From: an uncultured Ruminococcus sp.
GTDB taxonomy: Bacteria; Bacillota; Clostridia; Oscillospirales; Acutalibacteraceae
Direction of reading: 5' to 3'
Length of the DNA: 64,000 nt
NCBI GenBank assembly: GCA_902762615.1
Contig: CACWOX010000013.1
Span: forward strand, 1-64,000
Shown here piece by piece: positions 24,778 through 34,370 of the stretch (position 1 is its first letter; every line of letters starts with the position of its first letter). Below the pieces are notes generated by a model. The model was not told the DNA's origin and ran no database searches. It worked only from the letters and a program-made list of their open reading frames with translations. Both the position numbers and the translations under genes were made by a program.

Positions 24778-27700
24778 TTACTGCATTGAAGAGTCTCCGG
24801 TCTTTCTCTTCCACATGACAAGGAATACCGCTCCGGCGAGCGCTATCAGAAGCACTGCCGCAGCCCATGCCGAATGGAGCTTTAATCCTGTCGGAATCAG
24901 CATGTTCTTTGTGTTGACGACGGCAACGGTCTGATCTCCCTCAAGCGTAAACGACATGGAATTAACTCTTTGCTCCGGTTCATCGCCGAGCCGGAAGGTG
25001 GTGGTGTAATCGTCGTTGTCCTCCTGGAGCGTGATCACCACATGCTGCGGAAGTGTGACGGTCACTCTTTCGCCGTCCTTCAATGTGAAGCTCGCGCCGG
25101 AACGCAGCATTACGGGCTGCGTCTCGCCGTTTTTGCTCCATTCGTACTGCTCGGAGGCGTCTGCGCCTGTAACGAGGTCGTCAAATCCCGTCATAGGCTT
25201 GAAGTCCTTCGACATGCCGCCTATGACCTTGACCGTCCTGTACAGGACAAAATGAGCTCCGCTCAAAGGCGCCCCCGTGCGTGAGCTTATCTTTCTCGCG
25301 CGAAGGGTAAAGGGCTTGTTGTACACGTCAATATAGGCAATCACCGAAAGGCTCGCTTTGGTGGCGCCGCGTCCTTTCGCCCAGATTTTGTCGTTGCCGG
25401 TGACTGTAGGCTTGCCGTCCGCGGCTATCGAAAACACCGCCGGATTGGGCAGACCGATGTAGCGCTCGGGCGGCGCGGTTTCGGTGAGGGTGTAATCCTT
25501 GCCGCGTTTGCAGTCGTAAAGAACGGTGATCCTGCCGTGCTTGTCCGATGTGAAGAAGCCAAGCGTATTGTTGCCCTGTTTAAGCGAAAAGGTACCTCCC
25601 GCAAGCGGTTCCTTTGTCTTCATGTCGTAGAGCGTGATCACAACGCCGTCCGAACGGGTATTGGTCACGGTGTCGCTGCGGATATTCTCGCCCGATATTC
25701 CCTGCGCGGTCTGTTCCGCAATTCCCTTGCCGTATGATACGGTGTAGGAATGTTCCGCCGGCGTATCGGAATCCTTGGGAACCGAGCTTATCACGGTACT
25801 GTCGCCGCTGCTCAGAGGCGAAATGCTCTGATAACCCGAAACCGCTCCGTCCGCGCCAACTACGGGATTAACTGCCTCCACCTCGCGTATCTCGTAATCG
25901 TCAAGGGTTCTGCCGTTGCGCAGTCCGTCAAAGAAATACCTCGCCGATGTATTCGGGTGGGCGATCTGCCTCACCGAACCCTCCAGAAGCTCGCCGCCCA
26001 CATACACTGCGGTATAGATCGGCGCGTGTGAGGTCACATAATCGCTGTCGCTCCATATCTTGCTGACTTCCAGTTCCCAGCCTCTCTGGTTGCTGACGTA
26101 CATCTTGGGCGATTCGTTGGCTCTGACCCAGCCGGTATTCGGTGTACTTTCATTCTCCGGCAGATAGGTTTCGCCCTCGCGCTCATAGCCCAGCAGCCTG
26201 TAACCGAGCGGAATCTCGTTAGCCCTCTCGACCACACTGAATTTCGTGCCCACCGGAAGACCCGGCACCGCTACGGTGTACCACGCAGGTATCAGCGATA
26301 TGGCGCCGTTCATTGACGTCTCAAAGGTGATCTCCGCACGGTTTTCAAGCGGAATATTTTTTATGTCCGATTCGCCCACCGAGACGAATTTTTGAGCGTC
26401 GGCGTCCCACTTGCAGAGATAGCCCTGGGAATCTCTGACATAATATTTATACATATTGGCGAGCTTGAGCACATCATCCGAGCCGTTCGACAGATACAGG
26501 CGATAGCTGAATGTCGTGGGATCGTTCTCGGCGGAAAGCTCCCTGCCCTGCTCGTCATACAGCTTTTTCTGTATGCTGAGCGTCCTCAAAGCGTCAGCCT
26601 GCACGTGGTTTTCAAACACAACGGTGGGACGCTCGCTGACCTTCAGCCAGCCGGAATCAAACATCATGCGGTGGGAATTGCCTATGGATTCGCCGGTTAT
26701 CTCATCTCCGTTGACCGTAACCCTGTCATACACCTCTGTGTTTACGCCGCACTCTATAACCTTGTATTCTATGGTATTTGCCGGAAAGTGTATCTCGGCA
26801 GTCCTGCCAGGATTGAGAAAATAAACCGACTCATAGGAACGGGTGCTGTTGGGCGGCGTGTAGCTTTCCACATAGCTTACATGCTGGGTGGAATTCTGAT
26901 AGGTCACATTGATGTGCTCGTCGTCACTGTGCAATAGGTGCTCCTCACCCTCGGCTTCGTCCTTGTACCATATCTGATAGGGATACTCCACAAGGTTGAA
27001 ATCCATATCATCCGAACCCGTCACCTTTTTGGTGAGAGCGACATGTCCCGGCGTGATGTAGCTCAGATTGAAGCGCATGTGCAGATTGGAAGCGCCTGCG
27101 CCACGCTCCATGTAAAATATCTTCATGGTGTGCGCCGAGTAATCCTTGAATATAAGCTCGTTGCCGGAAAAATACCGGGCGAGATAGGCATTGACCTCCG
27201 CATCGCTCGCGTTAGGATTGCGCTTTTTGTAATTCGACCGGAATAACGCCCTCAGATTGGTGGAGGAATTGTCCAGATCAACCGCTCCGGTGGCAAAATT
27301 GACTCTGCCGTACAGCGCGGAATGGATACCGCCCAGGTCAATAATCAGCTCGTCGTCAACATACAGCCAGAAGTCGTCGTCTCCCCTGAATTCAAAGATG
27401 ATGTCGTGTCCCCACGAATCCTTGCCGCTGGGCGTCTGCACGAAGCTTGCGCTCATCTCCATGCCGTTGTAATAATTCGGATCGTCGCCGACGGTGTGCA
27501 GCTTTTCGTACTTGCGGGGGTCGGTCTCCGGCAGAACACCAATATTATTCTCGCCGGGAATTGCGGACGCGCTGTAAATATTCTCGGGGTTTTTCTCGGA
27601 ATAAACGCCTGCAGTAATGGTGTTATAAGGGAAGAACTGACCGTGCTTGAGTGTGGTTCTCTCGGTAATGTCGGTCGTGCCAAGCTCCTTGTAGACGGTA

Positions 27701-30182
27701 AAGCTGCTGCTGAGGCTGCCGTCCTCGTTTTTCAGGGTGGCAAAATTCTGACAGCTGTCAAATTCAAAATAGCCGCTGGCGTTGTAAATGCTCTCGATAA
27801 AGAGGTGATTGACATGGCTGGCTCCACTGAAAAGCGTCGAAAGCGACTTGCCGCTTTTCTCGGCTGTCGGATAGCCACCCTGCAAATCGGTCGAGAGCAG
27901 CCCCTTGGAATTGCCGGTACCCACCAGCACCGCATTTTGTACCTCGGCGCTGGGATAATCTATCATCTTCATGGTGATGCCGTATTGCGTGTTGTCGATG
28001 GTGCTGACCCTTGTCAGGGTCTTTAACGGCGTGTTCACCTTGGCAAAATAAAAGGTGCCTGCCTTCTCGCGGTAGCATGAATGATGTCGTCCGTGATATC
28101 CGCCCTGATGCCGGCAAAGGCATAATAATCGTTATCCCATGCCAGAATGTCGGTGTAATACTGATTTTCACGTCTGCCGGGCAGATTAATGCCTATCTTG
28201 GTATCGGAGAGGATCTGTGCGTCCCTGAGCTGAGGGGCAATGAATTTGTGGGAATAGGGATTGTAAAGCTCATAGTAGTAATTTTGGGAACCGTCGTTGT
28301 AGTGGTATTCTATGAAGTTCCACAGCAGCGTATTGATCTGCGTGCCGACCCACATGATATTATTGCCGCGTTCATAGCATGGATAGAGCTTTCCGTTGTG
28401 GTCAACCGCATAGAATTCATAGCCCTTTGTCACGTCATTCCAGACGCGGGTATATACAATCACACTCGAACCGTCGGGCGTGTCGGATACGCTTATCTTG
28501 TCGGCGGAGTAGGTCACGTAGTCTTTTTCGCTGAGTCCCGAAAGCTCTACCAGATAGAGCCACTGATTCGGCTCATCGTTGGGATTGCTGTCAGATATGA
28601 AGCCGCTGCCGGTAAAGGAAACGCAATTGTCCCCGTCGGAAAGCCTGACCATGCCGTCCTTTGGGTAGACCTTGACTGCCGAGGCGTTGGATTCATCCGT
28701 AAGCGTGAGCTCATCGCCTATTTTGAGATATTTCTGCGTGCCGTTTACGTCGGCGGAAAGCTTGTATCTGTCGCCGTAGACCAGATGAAATGTCCACATG
28801 GAAATATCGCTGTCCTCTGCGACATATAGCGTGTTTCTCTCCTCATTGGAGCGAACCACCAGTGTCATCATCGAAAGGTAATTGGCAGCTTCGTTCGCCA
28901 TCAGCGCGTTGCCTTCGGTGCCGATGATGTAATTCATCAGACCGTAGGTCTTGCCGTCAAACTCGTAATAGTCGTCCGACGTGGTCTCATACTCGGAGAA
29001 ATAAATATGTATGCGGCTGTTGTAAGCGTTGTTGTAGTCGCTCCAATAGCGTATGCCGCCGCCGGAGCCGGAATGTTGCAGCCATTTGTTCTCATTCTCA
29101 TGTTTAAATAAAAAGGTATTCTCAGTGGCCGCCGGACTGATCGCAATAGGATCGGCAGTGTCGCCCAGACCGATTTCATTGCCGGTAACGGTGTAAATGT
29201 ATTTTTTGACACCCTTCACATAGCAGTAAATCTTATAATGTCCCTCTTCCTTCTCCAAGAACCACTTGGAGGTGGCTGTTACATCCTCCGTCTCTTTAAG
29301 AAAGTTTTTGGAATTAATTCCATTCACAAAATATTTTTCTTTGCCATCCGAGGTAATATAGGAGAGGTATAAGCCTCTGCCTGCCCTTTTGACTGTCAGG
29401 TCGGCTGTTGAAGTCACGGGATCGTAATAGGGAGGAACATACGTCTCGGGCGCGTTGACGATAGCGTACACGCTGAATCCCGTGGCAAAAAATCCTATCA
29501 CGCCGTCCGACACGGTGACGTCGGTGATCTGCTGGCGTGTGCCGTCGTCGCTGATGTGCCATATCTCGGTAATGCCTTCCCGACTGATCTGCGGGTCGGT
29601 GATTTCCACTCTGACAAGGCGGTCCGCGTCGGGCTGATATTCGTTCTCGCCGTCGGTGATGGTAATGTTGTAGGCGGCAATCACGGATGCGTCGTCGCTT
29701 ACCTCGTCGCTGACCGCTTCGGGGTCGGGATAGCTCGGTGTGACGTCAATCGCCTCGGCGGAAGCGCCCTCCGGCATCATGCCGTAAAGGGTAACGCTCC
29801 TGTCCTTCCCGCTCCCGTCGGGATACAGCTCAAAGCTAAGGTGACAGTAATCGACAAATTCGGCGGAATATCCCTCATGCTCTATAATGCCGTCAGGGTC
29901 ACTGTCTATAAACAGATGCCCGTATGCCGGGTCGGTATTCTCCTCCCCGTCCGACGCAAAATCCGCTTCACAGTCGGATTCGGAAACCGAGCCGGCGCTG
30001 ACGTCTGCAACGCGGTCGCCCATGTTGAGATAAACCGCCGCTGTCACTGCCGAGACAATCAGCAGCAAAGCAAAAGCCGCGCTTGTAATACGACGGCTCA
30101 TATTCCTTTTTGCCCCGAAAAGCAGCCGGACAAAAGCGTTCCGGCAGTAAGCGCTGCTGCGTTTCTTTTGCTCAGATTTCAT
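24778..30182 (-). pseudogene. Giant fibro-slime / SpaA-Cna-B surface adhesin, disrupted by a -1 frameshift
   Basis: Two abutting frames, 30182-28035 (about 715 codons) and 28038-24778 (1086 codons), read as one gene of about 1800 residues. The first has a signal-anchor (about 30-50, ITSAAFALLLIVSAVTAAV) and a long extracellular region. The second has no ribosome binding site; it carries a fibro-slime/PA14-like domain (DDDFWLYVDDELIIDLGGIH), several SpaA/Cna-B-type domains (EPLAGGTFSLKQ, YTLTETAPPERYIGLP) and a sorting signal IPTGL plus TM plus KRK tail for sortase anchoring. Around 28070 the first frame ends ...IIHAT-ARRQAP while the -1 frame continues REKAGTFYFAKVNTP, so one missing C in ACC-(C)GC restores a continuous protein. 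No slippery heptamer is seen. Start 30182 follows GGAGG. It could be a real null allele or an assembly error. Confidence 0.85.
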
Positions 30183-30280
30183 ATTTCGTTCCTCCATTTC
30201 ACAAACCCTGTTTTATCGTCCATTGTTTCCACTTCATTAAACCACACTATAAGCTGACAGATTATCACATTCCACTCAAT

Positions 30281-30309
30281 ATTATATCATATTTTACCGT
30301 TTAATTCAA
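30281..30309 (-). promoter_or_regulatory. Promoter of the adhesin gene
   Basis: Minus strand TTGAAT (30304-30309), 17-bp spacer ending TGA, TATAAT (30281-30286), about 100 bp before the start. The rest of 30310-30418 shows no gene. Confidence 0.7.
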
Positions 30310-30418
30310 TACATCCATAGGAAATATTGATGAATTCCTGCATGAATTTAGGGCAATTTAAACTGATTTTTTTATAAGGAATTTCCTATCGTACTCATAA
30401 ACTATTTTCCGTTGAACG

Positions 30419-30467
30419 CAAAAAAGCCCTCTCCGATCTTCTTGCAAATACAAACCGGAGAAGGCTT
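30419..30467 (-). terminator. pnp terminator
   Basis: On the minus strand GCCTTCTCCG pairs with CGGAGAGGGC (one G-U), followed by TTTTTTGC. It lies 80 bp beyond the pnp stop. Confidence 0.85.
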
Positions 30468-30546
30468 TACTGTTTCAGCGCAAAGCGCTCATTTATGATT
30501 GATTATTCTTTATGATTGATTGGCTGTCCGTGATTCTCTGAGCGAT

Positions 30547-32802
30547 TCAGTTTCTGTTGCCGCCGTTGTTGTTCCTTCTGGGACGGTAGCCGCCGTCACG
30601 GTGTCCGCCTTCGCGTCTGCCGCCGTCACGGGGAGGACGGCGATCGCTCACGTCGTTTTCGGGAACGAGACCCTTGACCTTGATGAGAGCCTCGCGGCGG
30701 GAGAGATTGAGTCTGCCCTTCTCGTCGATGCCTTCCACCATGACCATGATGGTGTCACCGACATTTACCACGTCGGTAACTCTCTCGGTGCGCTTGACGT
30801 CGAGCTGGCTGATGTGAACCATGCCCTCCTTGCCGGGGGCAATCTCAACGAATGCGCCGAAGTCCATGAGTCTGGTGACAACGCCCTTGAATACCTCGCC
30901 GGGCTGGGGATCCTTGGCGATGATCTCGATGATGCTGTAAGCCTGTCTGCACTTGTCGATGTCCACGCCGCAGATGAATACCTTGCCGTCGTCGTCGATG
31001 TCGATTTTGACCTCGCAGTCAGCCGAGATCTTCTGAATGACCTTGCCGCCGCTGCCGATGACCTCGCGGATCTTGTCCACCGGAACAGTGAGCGAGAGCA
31101 TCTTGGGAGCGTACTTGCTCAGCTCCTTGCGCGGTTCGGGGATAGCCTTGAGCATGATTTCGTCAAGGATGAAGTCGCGTGCCTTGTGGGTCTTGACCAG
31201 AGCGTCCCACACCATTTCGGGGGTAAGACCGTCGATCTTGAGGTCCATCTGAATGGCGGTGATGCCTTCGTGTGTGCCGCCCACCTTGAAGTCCATATCG
31301 CCGAAGAAATCCTCGAGACCCTGAATGTCAACCATTGTCATCCAGCGGTCGCCCTCGGTGATCAGACCGCAGGAGATGCCGGCTACAGGAGCCTTGATAG
31401 GAACGCCGGCGTCCATAAGTGCGAGAGTCGAGCCGCAGATGGAGCCCTGAGAGGTGGAGCCGTTGGAGGAAAGCACCTCGGAGACTACGCGGATGGCATA
31501 GGGGAAATCCATCTCGGAGGGAATGACCGGAACCAAAGCTCTCTCGGCAAGTGCGCCGTGACCGATTTCACGTCTGCCGGGGCCTCTGCTGGGCTTGGTC
31601 TCGCCTACCGAGTAGGAGGGGAAGTTGTAGTGGTGCATATAGCGCTTGAATTCCTCGTCGTCGATGCCGTCGAGCAGCTGTCTGTCGCTGATGGGGCCGA
31701 GTGTGACGACGGAGAGCACCTGTGTCTGACCTCTGGTGAAGAGTCCCGAACCGTGGACTCTGGGCAGCACGCCGACTTCGCTTGCGAGAGGACGAATCTG
31801 ATTCATGCCTCTGCCGTCAACGCGCTTCTGCTCGTCGAGAAGCCAGCGGCGCACGACGAACTTCTGTGTCTTGTAAAGGCATTCGTCGATCTTTGCCGCC
31901 TGATCGGGGTAAATCTCGTCGAATTTCTCGTGAACCATCTCGTAAATGGGCTTGAGTCTCTCGTCGCGGATGCGCTTGTCGTCGGTGTCAAGAGCAACCT
32001 TAATGTCCTCTATAGAGAAATCCTTGATAGCCTCGAACATATCGTGATCCGGCTCGTTGGAGGGGTAGGAAAATTTCTCCTTGCCGATTTCAGCCTGAAT
32101 ACCCTTGATGAATTCGATGACAGCCTGGTTTGCCTGATGACCTGCCATAATGCCGTTGTACATTTCTTCATCGGTCACAATGTCAGCGCCGGCTTCGATC
32201 ATGGGAATTTTCTTCTCGGTGGAAGCGACGGTAACTGCCATTCTGCTCTTTTCGCGCTGCTCGGCGGTGGGGTTGATGACGTACTGACCGTCAACCATGC
32301 CGACGGAAACGGCGCTGATAGGACCGTTCCACGGAATATCCGAGATGGAAAGAGCGATGGAAGTGCCGATCATGGCTGTGATTTCGGGCGAACAGTCGGG
32401 GTCAACGCTCATGACGGTCGCGACGATGGAGACGTCGTTGCGCATATCCTTGGGGAAGAGAGGACGGATGGGTCTGTCGATGACGCGGGAGGCAAGAATC
32501 GCCTTCTCGCTGGGTCTGCCCTCGCGCTTCATGAAGGAGCCGGGGATTTTGCCGACCGAATAGAGCTTCTCTTCAAAATCAACCGAAAGCGGGAAGAAAT
32601 CAATGCCGTCTCTGGGCTTGGGAGCGGCGGTTGCCGCCACGTGAACGGTGGTCTCGCCGTACTGCACCATGCATGCGCCGTTGGCGAGCTGGGTGGTTTT
32701 GCCCGTCTTGACGACGAGCGGTCTGCCTGCAAGCTCTGTCTCATAGACCTTGTAGGAATCAAAGGTCATATGTTCGCCTGCAAATTCAAGAATCTGTGAC
32801 AT
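30547..32802 (-). CDS. pnp: Polyribonucleotide nucleotidyltransferase
   Basis: About 751 residues (EC 2.7.7.8), a 3'-5' phosphorolytic exoribonuclease of RNA decay. It has two RNase PH-like domains (GKTTQLANGACMVQYGETTV; ASEVGVLPRVHGSGLFTRGQTQVL), a KH domain near 570 (REVIGSGGKVIQKI) and an S1 domain near 635 (VTRLMDFGAFVEIAPGKEGM). About 35 extra C-terminal residues are Arg/Gly-rich with RRPPRDGGRREGG, probably an RNA-binding tail and longer than most homologs. Start 32802 is set by GGAGGT; the longer frame to 32952 lies in the leader. rpsO lies upstream, the classic order. Confidence 0.97.
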   Translation of the reverse strand: MSQILEFAGEHMTFDSYKVYETELAGRPLVVKTGKTTQLANGACMVQYGETTVHVAATAAPKPRDGIDFFPLSVDFEEKLYSVGKIPGSFMKREGRPSEKAILASRVIDRPIRPLFPKDMRNDVSIVATVMSVDPDCSPEITAMIGTSIALSISDIPWNGPISAVSVGMVDGQYVINPTAEQREKSRMAVTVASTEKKIPMIEAGADIVTDEEMYNGIMAGHQANQAVIEFIKGIQAEIGKEKFSYPSNEPDHDMFEAIKDFSIEDIKVALDTDDKRIRDERLKPIYEMVHEKFDEIYPDQAAKIDECLYKTQKFVVRRWLLDEQKRVDGRGMNQIRPLASEVGVLPRVHGSGLFTRGQTQVLSVVTLGPISDRQLLDGIDDEEFKRYMHHYNFPSYSVGETKPSRGPGRREIGHGALAERALVPVIPSEMDFPYAIRVVSEVLSSNGSTSQGSICGSTLALMDAGVPIKAPVAGISCGLITEGDRWMTMVDIQGLEDFFGDMDFKVGGTHEGITAIQMDLKIDGLTPEMVWDALVKTHKARDFILDEIMLKAIPEPRKELSKYAPKMLSLTVPVDKIREVIGSGGKVIQKISADCEVKIDIDDDGKVFICGVDIDKCRQAYSIIEIIAKDPQPGEVFKGVVTRLMDFGAFVEIAPGKEGMVHISQLDVKRTERVTDVVNVGDTIMVMVEGIDEKGRLNLSRREALIKVKGLVPENDVSDRRPPRDGGRREGGHRDGGYRPRRNNNGGNRN

Positions 32803-33096
32803 GTTTATACCTCCAAAAATAGAAATATATGGCATGTCCGCTTGCAGCCGGGCAGGCTCCGCAACATTCGGAGACTTAGCACTAAAACCGACTCTCAGTT
32901 TTTTATATTGCATACCTTTTATTCCTTCAATGAGATGTTGCGTGTTATGCAAATCGGAATAACGAAAAAATACGCCGACTGAGCTTCCGTTTTACTGCTA
33001 TGTCTTTGCCGAAATATCGGAAATACCGCGCGGGAGCGGACAATGACATTCTGTAATAATTGAAAAGAATTAAACTAAATGAAAAATCAGCAAACA
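32803..33096 (-). promoter_or_regulatory. Long pnp leader with a possible internal promoter and hairpins
   Basis: No credible gene in these 294 bp. On the minus strand TTGAAG and TATAAA with 17-bp spacing lie about 105-135 bp before the pnp start. A small hairpin CTCCG/CGGAG follows between that element and the ribosome binding site. Pnp leaders are often sites of autoregulation; here this is inference. Confidence 0.4.
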
Positions 33097-33138
33097 GGCG
33101 CAGAGGACTTCGGTGAAAAAAGCGAAAATCTCTGCGCC
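33097..33138 (-). promoter_or_regulatory. Long hairpin between rpsO and pnp
   Basis: On the minus strand GGCGCAGAG and CTCTGCGCC form a perfect 9-bp stem, extended inward by about 6 more pairs (TTTCG/CGAAG region). It stands about 60 bp after rpsO, the position of the RNase III-processed hairpin in the E. coli rpsO-pnp mRNA. It could alternatively be a leaky rpsO terminator, as GTTTGCTGATTTTT follows. Confidence 0.6.
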
Positions 33139-33199
33139 CGTGCCGCACGCCTTACTGAGGCGTATGATTGCTTGACTTACGGAATATTAGCAGCTGCAA

Positions 33200-33463
33200 T
33201 TACTTGCGGATACCGAGGCGAGCGATGATGGAACGGTAGCGCTCGATGTCGGTCTTGATGAGGTAATTGAGCAGACCCTTTCTCTGACCGACCATTTTCA
33301 GAAGGCCGCGTCTGGAGTGGTGGTCGTTCTTGTTCTCCTTGAGATGCTCGGTGAGGTCGTTGATTCTCTTGGTGAGAATGGCGATCTGGACCTCGGGAGA
33401 ACCTGTGTCGCCCTCGTGGAGAGCGTACTCCTTGATGATGGCTTCTTTTTCTGCTTTCAGCAT
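33200..33463 (-). CDS. rpsO: 30S ribosomal protein S15
   Basis: 87 residues, the normal length. The conserved core reads [36 protein letters not shown] and [24 protein letters not shown]. It binds 16S rRNA helices 20-22 early in small-subunit assembly. AAGGGGTG precedes the start at 33463. The frame upstream of this ATG is the noncoding leader. Confidence 0.97.
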   Translation of the reverse strand: MLKAEKEAIIKEYALHEGDTGSPEVQIAILTKRINDLTEHLKENKNDHHSRRGLLKMVGQRKGLLNYLIKTDIERYRSIIARLGIRK

Positions 33464-33676
33464 AGTGAAAACACCCCTTAAATAAAATAATGTAGTGTGG
33501 AAAAAATGTCGGAGCGCCCAGCCCCGGGTAACGGTGCATCCCTTCAACGCCCGCAGGCGGCAGGGCATTCGCCCGAAGCCGAGGATTTTGATTAGCGGTG
33601 CGATGCATTCACGCAACCGTTTTTTACCGTAGGGCGCGAGGCTAAAACGCATCCCTGATTCAAAAAACACTCGACA
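33464..33676 (-). promoter_or_regulatory. rpsO leader, candidate S15 autoregulatory RNA
   Basis: A 5' untranslated leader of about 210 nt, unusually long for an 87-codon gene, GC-rich with several inverted segments. The first bases form ACTC/GAGT followed by GTTTTTT, a possible early attenuator. Ribosomal protein S15 commonly binds its own leader in bacteria; no specific known motif was matched. Confidence 0.45.
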
Positions 33677-33682
33677 GAGTTT

Positions 33683-33711
33683 ATTGTATCACATCTTTTG
33701 CAGAAGGTCAA
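33683..33711 (-). promoter_or_regulatory. rpsO promoter
   Basis: Minus strand TTGACC (33706-33711), 17-bp spacer ending TGA, TACAAT (33683-33688). Confidence 0.8.
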
Positions 33712-33752
33712 GGATTTTTTTAATATGTTCAATAATATATAAGCACAAAGAA

Positions 33753-33781
33753 TTGACATACTCCTCCGAATGTGATAAAAT
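33753..33781 (+). promoter_or_regulatory. Promoter of the type I toxin gene
   Basis: TTGACA (33753-33758), 17-bp spacer, TAAAAT (33776-33781) with TG at 33773-33774 (extended -10). It gives an mRNA with a leader of about 145 nt before the toxin ATG. Confidence 0.85.
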
Positions 33782-33862
33782 TAATGTTGCAGGCAGAGAT
33801 GCCGACTTTCTCAGATGAAAATACAGGCGGCGCTTCGGTTCTCTTTTCTTCATAAAAAGGAA

Positions 33863-33925
33863 CGGAGGCGAAATTTTCCGATAAAATTATTTCTTCCTCC
33901 GATTCCTATACAAAAGAATCGGAGG
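33863..33925 (+). promoter_or_regulatory. Shine-Dalgarno-sequestering hairpin and competing upstream hairpin in the toxin leader
   Basis: CCTCCGATTC (33896-33905) pairs perfectly with GAATCGGAGG (33916-33925), burying the GGAGG of the toxin. An upstream CGGAGG (33863-33868) can pair instead with CCTCCG (33896-33901), so two exclusive structures are possible. SD masking and metastable leaders are typical of type I toxin mRNAs. Confidence 0.75.
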
Positions 33926-33933
33926 TGATGCGT

Positions 33934-34038
33934 ATGTATGTTACATATCAGGACATGATGATGTTCACGGCTCTGCTTGTGGAAATCATCGGTCTTGTTA
34001 TCGCGATCATGTCATTCGCAGACAACAAAAAGAAATAA
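33934..34038 (+). CDS. Small holin-like toxin, type I toxin-antitoxin candidate
   Basis: 34 residues (36 if the ATG at 33928 is used). The short N-terminus MYVTYQDMMMF leads into one TM helix (TALLVEIIGLVIAIMSF) and a basic tail DNKKK. This pattern is that of the putative holin-like toxins (TxpA/BsrG-like, Hol_Tox), which insert in the membrane and depolarise it or disturb envelope synthesis. Start 33934 is 8 nt after GGAGG. Both mRNA ends are structured: the SD is in a hairpin, and the stop codon lies inside the terminator stem. A consensus promoter on the opposite strand (34132-34160) would make an RNA overlapping the mRNA 3' end. Toxicity is inferred from architecture and resemblance. Confidence 0.75.
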   Translation: MYVTYQDMMMFTALLVEIIGLVIAIMSFADNKKK

Positions 34039-34125
34039 CCGCCTTGCCCTGGTAAAGCAGCGGTTATTTCTTTAACTGTACTAATCCGGAGCGTCGTCTG
34101 TTACAAAAGCCGACTCTCTGTCTGT
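34025..34125 (-). ncRNA. Candidate antisense antitoxin RNA
   Basis: Predicted to start near 34125 from the minus-strand promoter and end about 34025, after the shared stem GCGGTTATTTCTT/AAGAAATAACCGC and the T-rich CTTTTTGTTG on that strand. About 100 nt, without an open frame. It would be fully complementary to roughly the last 55 nt of the toxin mRNA, including its terminator, as in txpA/RatA and bsrG/SR4. Confidence 0.65.
34030..34076. terminator. Bidirectional terminator shared by toxin and antisense RNA
   Basis: AAGAAATAACCGC (34030-34042) pairs perfectly with GCGGTTATTTCTT (34060-34072), with T/A-rich flanks on both sides. The toxin stop codon is inside the left arm. Confidence 0.88.
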
Positions 34126-34131
34126 GTCTAT

Positions 34132-34160
34132 ATTATACACCCGAATGCCCGTTGTGTCAA
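34132..34160 (-). promoter_or_regulatory. Consensus promoter of the antisense antitoxin RNA
   Basis: Minus strand TTGACA (34155-34160), 17-bp spacer, TATAAT (34132-34137): perfect boxes and spacing, directed at the 3' end of the toxin gene, with no gene to serve other than the antisense RNA. Confidence 0.85.
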
Positions 34161-34271
34161 GCGGGTGATTATAATTTTGAAACACAATTGATATCCGTAT
34201 CAGTTTGTCCTGTCTGGGTTAAGAATTTAAAAACGAAAACTGAAATTTGTGTGAAATGTAAGACACGATAC

Positions 34272-34300
34272 TTGCAAATGACTTGGAAATGATTTAATAT
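34272..34300 (+). promoter_or_regulatory. Promoter of the VanW gene
   Basis: TTGCAA (34272-34277), 17-bp spacer, TAATAT (34295-34300). Confidence 0.65.
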
Positions 34301-34309
34301 ATAGTTGTA

Positions 34310-34346
34310 GGAGAGCATGTTATTTATGTATGATAACGCTCTCCTT
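34310..34346 (+). promoter_or_regulatory. Hairpin at the 5' end of the vanW-family mRNA
   Basis: AGGAGAGC pairs with GCTCTCCT, with GTTAT/ATAAC inside. It starts within a few bases of the predicted transcript start, so it may protect the mRNA 5' end. Confidence 0.6.
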
Positions 34347-34370
34347 AAAATGACAGAAAAGGAGTGCATG

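Noticed and set aside
28030-28090. Programmed -1 ribosomal frameshift in the adhesin
   Set aside because: No X-XXY-YYZ heptamer and no obvious stimulating structure at the junction; a base deletion or an error is simpler.
30520-32799. A 759-codon open frame antisense to pnp
   Set aside because: It mirrors pnp codons, has no ribosome binding site, and its composition follows the reverse complement of a conserved gene.
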